Assembly (NCBI GenBank): GCA_009746045.1 | Contig: RPFO01001718.1 | Coordinates: 7,501 to 71,500 of the forward strand | Direction: 5' to 3' | Source of the DNA: Mesostigma viride | Lineage: Eukaryota > Streptophyta > Mesostigmatophyceae > Mesostigmatales > Mesostigmataceae | Length of the DNA: 64,000 nucleotides | Part shown: one piece after another, positions 45,345 through 56,434 of the stretch | Position numbering within the stretch: the stretch's first letter is position 1 | How the letters are laid out: each line of letters starts with the position of its first letter | Program-made: the position numbers and the translations under genes | The notes under the pieces: model-generated | Databases searched by the model: none | Told to the model about the DNA's origin: nothing | The model's input: only the letters and a program-made list of their open reading frames with translations

Positions 45345-48300
45345 ATGGAGGACCGGAGACCGCCGGATCTCGAAGGGATGGTCAGCTTAAAGGTATGCGG
45401 ACGTCGGGATGTCGCTGTCGTTATGAAGCACGATTTGGGAGTGGCAGCACGCAGCTTCCTGGAGTTTTCCCGGACCGGTGCTCGTGCTGCAGAAGCGTCC
45501 GGTAGCTGCTGCTGTAGCAGGAGCCGCTTGCAGTCGCATTTCGTGGCATCACCAAAATGTTTTGAGCACGGCTGAGTTGCTGTTGTGAACGCGGACGTGA
45601 ATGAATCTCCAGTGTCTGAGTGCGCCTAGCAGTTTCCAGCCGTGTCGTTCTTCCCGTCACCACCCTGCCAGCGGCTACCAGTTCTGCCCCCTGTTCTGCC
45701 CTGTTAACATCCCGGCATAGCGCACGCGTAGCGACAGCGTGGAAAGTGCAGCTGTTCGAGGGGCGTGCTCCTGCTTGAAAATCCAGAGGGGAGACAACTT
45801 CTTCCTGTTTCCCGGTTTAAAACAAGCAGACTCCAGTAAATTTTGGCATTTCGTGCTGCGTAGGTTGATGGTGCACCGAAGGTAACGGGCAGCCGGGCTT
45901 GGTGGAGCTGCCTGAAAATTCCGGCGAGCAAGCCAGGCTTCCGGGAAACAAAGGCTCGTTTCATCTGCTTGCCGCCGTACCCGGGCTGCAGATTGCCTGC
46001 ACCTGACTGCTTAGAGGTGCAGCCTCAAGCCAAAGGTAAATCATAGCAAGCAAGCAACAAAGAAAGAAAGAAATGCAAGAAAGCAATCGCCGGCTTCAGT
46101 CGCTACGGAGGTACATGCAGATGGGAAAGAAGTCATGCCCAGCGGATGATTTCTACTAGTTGTGGTTTGCGCTTGGGTGTCTGACATTGTGGAAATAAGC
46201 CTGCTTCCCGCACAAAATTAAATTATTTAATTGTAACTAAATATTCTAGAAAATTTTGATCGTAGTACTTCCTCGATAGTAGAGTCAAGGGTGGTGTTGT
46301 CAAAGAAGATTTTGGTAAAAGACGGAAAGATTGAAGGCAGGACTTTGTGTTTACAAAAACATAAAGTTAGTTAATCATATTGGCTACCTCCCTTATTTTT
46401 GTTTCTTTTTCTTCGCCGGTTTTTTACCTTAATCCACATGCTGCTGCTTGCAGATATCCAAACTTATCGAGAATTAAGAACTTACAACTTACTCATTTAA
46501 GGACTTAATTTTCAAGAAGAAGGTGAAATTTTTGTTCGTTTTAAACGAGCTATGTCAGTTTGATTTTCAGCTCCCAGTTATCCCCAACCCCCCTGTCCTC
46601 TCCTTTTTCTCCTACTTCCTCAGTCTTGTTCGGCCTTTGTGTTTCTGTCGCGGTCTTGCTGCCACTTACTCCAACGCCTCTTCCAATCTTTCTTGACCCG
46701 CTCCCCCCCAGGTGGACAATATCTCGTATCGCTCGACCCCCGATGAGCTGCGGGAGATGTTCGGACGCTACGGCAAGGTGGGCGCGCACGCTGGTGCCTG
46801 TGTTGGTTTGGTTGTGCTTAGTTGGTTGTTAGTCTATCGGTGGCCATGTTGGTTTGGTGGCCATGTGGTGACTACCCGTGTCTGCTACATAGACTGCCAT
46901 TTACTCTTATAGAACGGGCGTTCCCTGTGGCGGGTTTTCCTTCGAAGCGTCCGGTTTCTCTCCGGCCATTCCAGGGTGCCCCAGTGATTTGCCGCTTATG
47001 CTTTCGGTTTATGTGTTGGGCGGAAGTTACCTACTGGGGTGGTTGGTTCCTTTGGCACTGTTGATGCGATGTTCTGAGTGAATAGACGTACAATTTGTGA
47101 GGGTTTTATTCAAGTCGGTGAGGTGCACTGGTACCACCCATGTGCCGTGTTCCCGGGCAGGGCGCGCTGCACTGTTGCCATTTTCTACTTGCTTCTTCTA
47201 GAGGAAGTCATCTGCGTATTCTTGGGGAAGTCACCTGTGTATTCGTGGGGACGTCACGTACCTGTTCCGGACCTGTTCGTGAAGACCACCGCTGATCCAC
47301 TTGACTTTGTTGCTGTCAGCTCCGCGTGAGAGTAGCGCGTTATCAGTGCAGGCCTGGGTATTTGTGGGCGCATGTGTTAAGGAATGTGTCTCGTTGTCTC
47401 TTTGATATATGCAGCACTCACATACATTTTGCTGCTAGTTTATAGGGGCTTGTCGCTAAACCTGTCGTTTTGCTCATCCCTGGCGCTTGCAATAGTGTAA
47501 CAGCCGGCACTTTGGTGCAGCTTCTAGGTGATAAGTTCTTCGAGCACTCGCAAATGCTACCATCAGCGAGCCTTGTGTGTGTGTGTTTGTGTATCTGAGC
47601 GTGTGTGTGTTTGTGTGTCTGAGTGTGGGTGTGTGGGGGGGGGCGCGTGTGTGTGTGCATGCGTGCACGTTCGTGTGTGTGCGTGTGTGTGCACATTGGT
47701 GCCGTTGTATTTGTCCCAGCTCCTCATCCCTCTCTATCCTCCTCCCCCTGCTCCAACTCCCCCTCCCCCCCCCCCCCCCCCCCCCCCTTCCAGGTGGGCG
47801 ACGTGTACATCCCCCGCGACTGGCACACCAAGGAGTCGCGCGGGTTTGCGTTCGTGCGGTTCTGGGATTCGCGTGATGCCGAGGTGAGTGGGGCGCGGGT
47901 GGTGTGGGTTCTTTTTGGACTTGAAAGAGGGCGATGAACGCTGCTTGTTAGACCCGAAAGCGGGCGATGGAACCCTGCTTGTTAGACCCAAAAGCGGGCA
48001 CATAGCAGGACTGCTGGAAGGATTTTTCTGACAACAAACAAACTGCTCACATGGCATGGTTTTCAGCTAAATTTTCTAGGCCCGCCTTGAAGGTTCGCCA
48101 GTTGGAAACTTTATAATGTACAATGCCACACACTTTCATATGTGTTCATCTTCATCATCCTGAGTGATCCTTCTGAGTGTCGCCAAAGGCGCGGATACAA
48201 CAGAGGCAGGGTTGAGCTTCCATGGTCTTCCGGCTTGCAGGCCTGCACCGGTTGTCGCGTTGATGTAAGCTGAGCCTGCTTTGAGTATCCCTGCCCCATG

Positions 48301-48847
48301 CGCCCCGCACCCACACCTCCCTGTGTGCCCCCAGGACGCGCGCCAGGCGCTGGACGGGCGTGACCTGGACGGCCGCCCCCTGCGCGTGGAGTTTGCCAAG
48401 CACGGGCGGCCCGAGGGGCGCCCGGGCGATAGGGGAGGGTTCAGGGGGGGGCGGATGGGGGGCCCCGATCGGTACTCAGATGACCGATATGCGCCGGGTG
48501 GGGGCGGGGGGTATGGGGGTGGGCGCAGCCCCCCCCGGCGGGGCCGTTCGCCACCTCGCAGGGGGTATTCTCCACCCCGGAGGGGGGCCTCGCCACCCCC
48601 GCGCCGCGGGTATTCACCCCCACGCAGGGGGTACTCTCCTCCGCGTGGGGCCCCACCCCCACCCGCTGGCGGCCGCACTCGGTCACGGTCCCCCCCGCCG
48701 CGTCGCAGTGACTCGGCCGGTGGCAGCCGGGGGTATGGTGGGCGGGCGTCCCCGCCGGCCCCTGCCAGGGGCCGCTCCCCCCACTATTCCCCGGTGGATG
48801 TGGCGCCCCGGCGAGGGCGCGGCAGCAGAAGCCCTGACAATTACTAG
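45345..48847 (+). CDS. SRSF2: SRSF2/SC35-type serine-arginine splicing factor (4 exons)
   Basis: Exons 45345-45392, 46712-46777, 47794-47883 and 48335-48847 join in phase 0 at every junction and code for 238 residues. The protein starts [19 protein letters not shown]. Its RRM (residues about 14-90) has RNP2 LKVDNISY and RNP1 RGFAFVRF, and [20 protein letters not shown] is nearly the vertebrate SC35 sequence. After AKHGRPEGR come a Gly-rich stretch and an RS domain of SPPRRG repeats with [11 protein letters not shown], ending DNY. It binds exonic enhancers and recruits U1 and U2AF in the nucleus. A Trp replaces the usual Arg after PRD and another the His after RF. The third intron holds a SINE-like element. 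A TGTAA 168 nt after the stop (49015-49019) fits an algal poly(A) signal. The ATG was chosen because SC35 proteins start about ten residues before EGM. Confidence 0.94.
47575..47700. repeat. Degenerate (GT)n tract in intron
   Basis: A GTGTGT-rich stretch with GC and TT interruptions lies about 100 bp upstream of a C-rich polypyrimidine tract (47761-47789) and the acceptor of the exon at 47794. The stretch holds many GTGTGT motifs near a weak, C-only pyrimidine tract. Confidence 0.85.
48145..48262 (+). repeat. SINE-like element (copy in SR-protein intron)
   Basis: TTCATCTTCATCATCCTGA, GGCAGGGTTGAGCTTCCATG and GCCTGCACCGGTTGTC align in order with 52530-52646 and, in reverse, with 50227-50325. 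This is the most diverged copy. Confidence 0.65.
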
Positions 48848-51206
48848 TACTTTACAGGGACGCACAAGTTTCTTTTCAATCAGCCTAGGTTGTGACTGTT
48901 TTCAATTTAGATTGTGACTGGTTGGTGCAGCCTTGTGGGTGGGCAGGTCTGTGCAATGTGTTACACATGGCCTTGTAGTGCTAGCAAACTTGAGTTGCCG
49001 GTGAGCTAAACTGTTGTAACTGTGTGATGGACATGGTCAACAATTGTCAAAGAGACAACCAGATGTTGGTGTATAGGTAGAGATTGCTATTTGTCAAAAC
49101 TATGCTAATCTCTTGTCAAAACCCTGGTAGTGGATGCTTCATGCTGCGGATAGAGCAGGAACGGAGCAGAATAGGCATGCAACACGAAGTGTGATTTGAT
49201 GATTTTATCAATCTAAATTTGCACTATAGTGCTCATGACTGCGTTCGTTGTCTGCAAAGCCAGTCCCAATTTTACGCATGGGGACCAGCAGCACAGGCCT
49301 GAAGTCTGCAGAAACATGTGGGAAAAGCGAACTTTCATGGTCCTTCATTAATTATCGCCTGGATCGATTTCAAGCCTGCAGGCGCTATTGTTTTATTGAT
49401 GAGACACGGAACCAGTTTCGAGGCAAGACATGGTGCATGTGCGAGGACCCTAGCTGGAAAAGTTACCCCTATAGAGCTCCAAGGATCTTGCCACCAACAG
49501 GCCGATTTCTGGTCTGCGCTGGTTGTCTCCTTGATAGTCACCAGGCTCAGCCGAACTTGCATATGAAGTGACTATGCCTGGATGGTTGATAGCTAGCACG
49601 TGCCAAATGCTCGGCTCATTCTGATACAAGAGACAACTACAACTTAAACCGACGTCTACCCACGGGAACATGAGCTGGCACACCCCTGGGGGTCTGTCAC
49701 TCCAAGGTGGCAAAAATCTCCCCATGCAGCATCCCTGCAGGTGTGTGAATAGGCTGCCCCCAAGGCGTGGCAGCAACGCCAAAGCTGACGAAGTGCATGC
49801 AGGCGGCAATACTATAGGCCCGGCTGCAGGTCAATGCCACTGGCCTGCACAAGAGATATTGTGCTGAACCCCTCAGCACACGCCTCAGCAGGCCCTCGGC
49901 TGCTGTTTTCTCCGCTACCCCAACGCTGACTCTAAAACTGCCTGCTGTACTCGTCAGCACATCTTCGAATGGTCACTTCCCAGCCCACAATCACCTGGGC
50001 CTTAGGCCACGGCACAGCCTGATGTGCCTGTGCCATGGATGCGCAGGCTTCAGATTTGCTCGATCAGGATGACAAGGCTACTAAATCCCTAAGGTGATGG
50101 GGTCGCAAAGGGGTTCTGTAGGGCCTCACTCCACGTTGCGCTTGTGAGGCAACTGCCAAGTTGTTTCTGGAACCGCCCTGGAACCGCTACAAGTTCCGGC
50201 GCAAGCTTTTTGCCCAGACGGCTGTTATCCATCAGACAGCCAGCGCAGGCCAAGAATGGAGAATCCCATTCTTGGTAGCTCAAGCCTGCTGTATATTATC
50301 CACGTTCGTCGAGTTGTTCAGGATGATGGAATAAATAATCACCGCTTAGCACAGGCTGCATGCGAATAGCCTTCAGCAATATCTACAAACTCAAATAGGT
50401 AGACAAACGCGCTCTGGATGTCTTCAACCTGTCACGTTTTATCAGCACTTGCAATGATGCTTAAAGGACTCCACCCCCCTCACTTTGTTGTCACCAATTT
50501 CAAGCGGCCTCACGCTGTGGCAGGCATTGCCAGCATGCCATGCATCAATCGAAGACACACACATTCACACACATGCGACGGGATCCCATGCATCCAGTTA
50601 CACACGTGCATCCGACAGCATCGCGTGGGCGAGCAACCTCTCATCCACCGTTACTGCATGCGCTGGTTGTCTCAACCACAGTTATCTCACAGTCATCTCG
50701 CTGGTTGTCTCATTGATAGTTATCCATCAGTTGTCGCATCCAAATGGTGAGCCTGGCAGTGCCGGTCACACGCAGTAAGTTTCCCCCGGTACATGACCAA
50801 GGCCGGTCTTGCCTCCCCTGCCTCCATCACCCTTGACCTTGCTTGAATCATGGCCTTTCTCGCTGATAACATTGTGGGATACGTCCACATCCCGACAGCA
50901 TTTGCAATGATGGAAATTGCTCACATCGCACCGTGGGCAACACCGGGGTTGTCACAGGGCAGCACAGGGATGTCACAGCACCTGGGTTGTCACAGGCACT
51001 GCAGCTGGTGCACATATGCTGGGGGCATTGAGGTCATAAGGATGGCAGCCAGCGCCACGTGTCGACGACGACAGCATCAAGTCACCGTATCACTATAGCC
51101 CCGGTTCCACCCCAAAAGGGTTGACAACAGCAAGGGGTTACCAACGGCACACCGGAGCGCTTGCCTTGGTCTGGCTCAGAAATGGTGTTCTCATCCCAAC
51201 CGGGTC
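48848..51206. other. Spacer with repeat fragments
   Basis: 3' flank of the SR gene, then mixed sequence with SINE-like pieces at 49500-49545, 50227-50325 (reverse) and 50655-50715. Short open frames on both strands show no recognisable domain or splice structure. Confidence 0.6.
50227..50325 (-). repeat. SINE-like element, reverse copy
   Basis: Read on the minus strand it contains ATCATCCTGAACAACTCGA, CAGGCTTGAGCTACCA and TTGGCCTGCGCTGGCTGTCT, matching 52530-52646 in order. Confidence 0.75.
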
Positions 51207-51318
51207 TCATCCAAAAGGGGTGTCCTCTGGGCGCGGCAGCATGGGCGGCTTTGCGAATGATGCGTCGCAGCACAGGCACTTCTGGTGGCCGTAACCGTCG
51301 CAGACTCGACACCGCACC
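51207..51318 (-). CDS. Last exon of a small CxxC zinc-finger protein (partial)
   Basis: A strong acceptor (GTTGGTTTTTCTTGCCAG on minus) precedes G plus 36 codons: VRCRVCDGYGHQKCLCCDAS, then FAKPPMLPRPEDTPFG and TGA. CxxCxGxGxxxCxxC is the core of DnaJ-type Cys-rich zinc domains, as in chloroplast BSD2-like chaperone factors and related plant proteins. The exon needs a phase-2 donor upstream. The exon 53995-53948 (listed separately) could start the same gene, but at least one middle exon was not found. The frame is short; recognition rests on the motif plus the splice site. Confidence 0.55.
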
Positions 51319-51699
51319 CTGGCAAGAAAAACCAACGAGCGGGTCGGTCAACCCACAGGGAGGATCGGTAAAGCACAGTGACGCAAATGCAGACATGGAC
51401 ATACACACGTCAGATCTGGCAACGCGTGAGTGGAAATAGCGCACTGTCCAAACAAAGCAAAGCCAAACAAAAGGGAAAAGAAGACCCTCGGCCATTCTAC
51501 CTTTAAAAATGAACCACTCTCTCGAAACCCCTCTATCTTAAAAACCACTTAAGCTTGCACCTGCTAGTGCAGATGCCCCTGTTGGTCAAGCTCTTGACAA
51601 GCAAGCGGTTGCAAGACGAGGCAAACCAGTTGAATGTGTCGCGTGACGAGATTATGAGCATGCCAACAAGCACGCACACGCACGCATACTGTTGCAGTG

Positions 51700-51734
51700 G
51701 TACTAGTAGTAGTAGTAGTAGTAGTAGTAGTAGC

Positions 51735-51765
<31 letters not shown>

Positions 51766-51806
51766 ATAGCAGTAGCAGAAGTGGAGTAGTAGTGATAGTA
51801 GTAGTG

Positions 51807-51875
<69 letters not shown>

Positions 51876-51876
51876 A

Positions 51877-51930
<54 letters not shown>

Positions 51931-51945
51931 CAGCAGCAGCAGCAG

Positions 51946-51980
<35 letters not shown>

Positions 51981-51985
51981 GCAGG
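51700..51985. repeat. (GTA)n and (AGC)n trinucleotide array
   Basis: GTA units with scattered GTG, GCA and ATA variants run to about 51932, then AGC/AGT units to 51985. It may lie inside an intron of the minus-strand zinc-finger gene. Poly-Val, poly-Ser, poly-Leu and poly-Thr frames are artefacts. Confidence 0.96.
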
Positions 51986-52529
51986 TGATAGCATTGGCAG
52001 GCGGCCACTAGGGTGTGTCCACGACGCACCTCGGAACCCTCTTGCTGATTCATACGATGAGTACAGCGCTCACACGTGGAGGTACCAAGTCCCTAAGGAC
52101 TGACCTGACGAACACCAACATCAACATGGGCGCTGTTCCCTGGCACGTGTGGGCGACTGTGTGGGGTAGGAAACCTCTACCAACACGGTTGCCCCAACTT
52201 CTACCAACTTCTACCCTGCACCCAACTGGGGGTGCATGCGTCAATCCATCGCTGGCCCCGGGGACGTATCCAGGATGCATGTTGGTAGCACACGGGGGCA
52301 ACTACTGGCACACGTGCATGCCAAGCAGACGGCAAAACATGTGCCGTGACCTACTTGGACATGTCCATGACATATACACATACACAACCACTAGACACTC
52401 CCGGCCAGTTAGGCTCGAAACACACGCCCTGATCAAGCATGCTGTTTCCGGCCCCACCGTCTAGGTCATCTAGTCGCTCTACACGTAAGCCAGCCATAAT
52501 TTCAATGCACAAGGATACACATTTCCATC

Positions 52530-52646
52530 ACCATTCATCTTCATCATCCTGAACGACTCGAACACGCGGACAAGATAACGGCAGGCTCGAGCTACCATGG
52601 TCCGGATTCTCCCGATTTCTGGCCTGCGCTGGTTGTCTCCTTGATA
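52530..52646 (+). repeat. SINE-like element, best copy
   Basis: Contains ATCATCCTGAACGACTCGAA, CAGGCTCGAGCTACCATGGT, CCGGATTCTCCCGATTTCTG and GCCTGCGCTGGTTGTCTCCT then TGATA. Relatives lie at 48145, 50227 (reverse), and as tails at 49500-49545 and 50655-50715; the tail is also the seed of the minisatellite next to it. On the minus strand GGTAGCTCGAGCC and GTTCGAGTC stand about 35 nt apart, loosely like A and B boxes of a tRNA-derived element. Confidence 0.7.
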
Positions 52647-52749
52647 CACAAGTACATTTGTACATGTAGGTTGACTCATCGATGCACACATGCCAAGCAC
52701 ACGCTGCACCCACATCGGGCTACCCGCTTGGACATATCGAGCTACCATG

Positions 52750-53895
52750 GTCCGGATTCTCCAGATTTCTGGCCTGCGCTGGTTGTCTCATGGATGCTAA
52801 AGTATAGTAATGCCATGCCTGCGCTGGTTGTCTCATGGATGCTAAAGTATAGTAATGCCATGCCTGCGCTGGTTGTCTCATGGATACCATGGTCACTGTA
52901 GTATAGTAATGCCATGCCTGCGCTGGTTGTCTCATGGATGCTAAAGTATAGTAATGCCATGCCTGCGCTGGTTGTCTCATGGATGCTAAAGTACAGTAAT
53001 GCCATGCCTGCGCCGGTTGTCTCATGGATGCTAAAGTACAGTAATGCCATGCCTGCGCTGGTTGTCTCATGGATACCATGGTCACTGTAGTATAGTAATG
53101 CCATGCCTGCGCTGGTTGTCTCATGGATGCTAAAGTATAGTAATGCCATGCCTGCGCTGGTTGTCTCATGGATGCTAAAGTATAGTAATGCCATGCCTGC
53201 GCTGGTTGTCCCATGGATGCTAAAGTATAGTAATGCCATGCCTGCGCTGGTTGTCTCATGGATGCTAAAGTATAGTAATGCCATGCCTGCGCTGGTTGTC
53301 TCATGGATGCTAAAGTATAGTAATGCCATGCCTGCGCTGGTTGTCTCATGGATACCATGGTCACTATAGCACAGTAATGCCATGCCTGCGCTGGTTGTCT
53401 CATGGATACCATGGTCACTGTAGCATAGTAATGCCATGCCTGCGCGGGTTGTCTCATGGATACCATGGTCACTATAGCATAGTAATGCCATGCCTGCGCT
53501 GGTTGTCTCATGGATACCATGGTCACTGTAGCATAGTAATGCCATGCCTGCGCGGGTTGTCTCATGGATACCATGGTCACTATAGCACAGTAATGCCATG
53601 CCTGCGCTGGTTGTCTCATGGATACCATGGTCACTGTAGCATAGTAATGCCATGCCTGCGCGGGTTGTCTCATGGATACCATGGTCACTATAGCATAGTA
53701 ATGCCATGCCTGCGCTGGTTGTCTCATGGATACCATGGTCACTGTAGCATAGTAATGCCATGCCTGCGCTGGTTGTCTCATGGATACCATGGTCACTATA
53801 GCATAGTAATGCCATGCCTGCGCTGGTTGTCTCATGGATACCATGGTCACTATAGCACAGTAATGCCATGCCTGCGCTGGTTGTCTCATGGATCT
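52750..53895. repeat. 23-copy minisatellite with alternating 45- and 54-bp units
   Basis: Each unit begins with CCTGCGCTGGTTGTCTCATG and ends with GTAATGCCATG. Short units (45 bp) carry GATGCTAAAGTATA; long units (54 bp) carry GATACCATGGTCACTGTAG. The left half is mostly short units and the right half all long units. All lengths are multiples of three, so every frame stays open and gives repeated peptides such as MRQPAQAWHYYAIVTMVS on minus. I regard these as artefacts. Confidence 0.96.
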
Positions 53896-53947
53896 CCACT
53901 AAGCAACTTGGCATCATCTGCGGGGACACGAAATCCGGTGCACTCAC

Positions 53948-53995
53948 TTGGACGTGTCCATAAAACGTTCTAGCGGCTTGAGAAGCGGCCGCCAT
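53948..53995 (-). CDS. Candidate first exon of a minus-strand gene
   Basis: ATG at 53995 opens 16 codons, MAAASQAARTFYGHVQ, ending exactly at a consensus donor GTGAGT in phase 0. The leader is typical of a start: Ala/Ser rich and in a GC-rich context. It may begin the small zinc-finger gene whose last exon is at 51207-51318; the minisatellite would then fill its first intron. The middle exon has not been found, so the link is only positional. Confidence 0.35.
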
Positions 53996-53999
53996 ATTT

Positions 54000-54731
<732 letters not shown>

Positions 54732-54754
54732 TGCACACCGCAGCAGTGAACCAC

Positions 54755-55342
54755 CTACAAAGTATGCCCGGACAACGCACCCTCGCAGAAGTGGCACGGG
54801 TAGAACAGCAGGCCGAGGCCGAAGCAGCACTCGCAGTCGCCCGGGATGCCCACCTCGCGCTTTCCGCCGTCACCGTCGCCCCAGCCACCCACCTCGTCCG
54901 GGTCCCACAGGGCGGGCCGTTTCTCTGCAGCGAGCGCGCATGATTGGGGGATACAAGCATAAGGGACGTACAACAGGACGTACAACAGGTTGGTCGGCCA
55001 CATAAGAGCCAATCGGTTCTATGGACCGAGCGAGCAGAAGTGGGCGACATGGCAGGGAACGGGGTGAGAGATCACGGTTTGAACGGGATGGACGTCTGGA
55101 AAAAAAAAATAAAGAGCTAGACTGTCACTCTGGACCAAGCATGCATAGTCGGGAACGAGGGGGGGTGGCCACAAACACAGCACTTCTAAGCCCTTGCACC
55201 TTCTCTCCTGACCGCAGACTCTGGGCAGCCGGCTAGGGGCCACGTAGTGTGCATGCCTGGCACAGCTGCCCTGCCCTGTCGGATGGCGGGCTAATGGCCT
55301 GCAAGTCAACTGGTCCCTATTCTTGCCCTTGCCCTTGCCCTT

Positions 55343-55422
<80 letters not shown>

Positions 55423-55627
55423 ACTCGCCCTCGCTCTCGCCCTTTCCCTTACTCATTCCCTTTCCCTTTCCCACGCACTTGGTCACCCACGTACGTGCAA
55501 TGCGCAGCGCGTTTTTGTTGCACTTCGGGTGGTGGTACTTCCGCTGTTCGGGCGTCAGGTGGGACTGGCCAGGGGGGCTGGTGGCCACCAGGAACACCTT
55601 GGCGAGCGGCAGCACCACCGCCGTGCC
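54755..55627 (-). CDS. Last two exons of an unrecognised gene with a Cys-rich C-terminus
   Basis: Exon 55627-55495 codes GTAVVLPLAKVFLVATSPPG, then QSHLTPEQRKYHHPKCNKNA and LRIA, with an acceptor GCGTGCAG and donor GTACGT. Exon 54924-54755 follows in phase (C plus AG gives Gln): KRPALWDPDEVGGWGDGDGG, KREVGIPGDCECCFGLGLLF, YPCHFCEGALSGHTL, TAG. The end has six Cys in CxCC, C, CxxC arrangement beside a hydrophobic stretch, which could bind metal or sit at a membrane. I do not recognise the family. Upstream exons were not found; a dispersed repeat copy lies at 55702-55865. The intron holds a (CCCTGT)n array. Confidence that this is coding is moderate and rests on phase agreement and protein-like composition. 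Confidence 0.6.
55320..55432. repeat. (CCCTGT)n and (CCCTTG)n hexamer array
   Basis: About four CCCTTG units then about 15 CCCTGT units, in the intron between 55495 and 54924 of the minus-strand gene. The same (CCCTGT)n-type hexamer is not seen elsewhere in the window. Confidence 0.95.
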
Positions 55628-55701
55628 CTGCACGCCATGGGGGTGTGAGGAGGTACCGACGTGAGGGAGCACGGGAGGAAGGGCGGATCATCCAATCACT
55701 C

Positions 55702-55865
55702 AGCTGACTGCGGCACATGGGTACCAATCATGGAACCATCCACCCCCCATGCACAACAAGTAGAAGGGAGGGCGTCGAGGCTTCGCTCACTACCGTGGAG
55801 GCACCGGCCACAGAGGACTCCCTCTGCATCATGATCCAGGCCCAACTGTGGTTGCAATACGATAC
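55702..55865 (+). repeat. Dispersed short repeat family, copy 4
   Basis: GACTGCGGCACATGGGTACC, AATCATGGAACCATCCACCC, GGGAGGGCG, CTTCGCTCACTACCG, GGCCACAGAGGACTCCCTCT and CAACTGTGGTTGCAATACGA match the copies at 22507 and 34545 in order and spacing. Confidence 0.8.
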
Positions 55866-56361
55866 AACAACGGGTAGGAGCTCCCTAGCATCCCTTTCAT
55901 GACATGTGACAGGAGATATGTGAACAGGGGATCAACTGAACTGGGGATGGCAACATAGTACAGCAAGGAGTAGGCGTCCATCCAGGAGATGAGAAAGGTG
56001 ACGTGTGGTGATGACCGAGGCAAACGAGCAAGGGGTAGTAAGCAAGGGGTAGTAAGCAAGGGGTAGTAAGCAAGGGGAAAGGGATGGGATAGGCAACAAA
56101 AGGGAAGGCATCTCGTGTGTGCGGCAGGGAAGGGGTCGAGGCAAGAAGTGGGGGGAGGGGGAGGACGGAGAGGCATGCAAAGGGCAGGCCGATAGGTTAA
56201 GGGGTACAAGCAGTAGGGCCTGGCACCGTGATCCTGCACGAGAAAAATGTGGTCCGTACTCCTACGATTACTACTACAAACACAACCAAATACTAGTAGT
56301 AGTAGTACTAGTACTGCTTCTACTGCTACCACTAACCACTGGTGGTGGTGGTGGTGGTGGT

Positions 56362-56434
<73 letters not shown>

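Noticed and set aside
52750-53895. CRISPR-like array
   Set aside because: The units are head-to-tail with no unique spacers, and the genome is clearly eukaryotic.
52720-53995. Minus-strand frames of about 400 codons with repeated MRQPAQAWHYYAIVTMVS
   Set aside because: Unit lengths are multiples of three, so all frames stay open. No codon bias or non-repeat domain; treated as a minisatellite.
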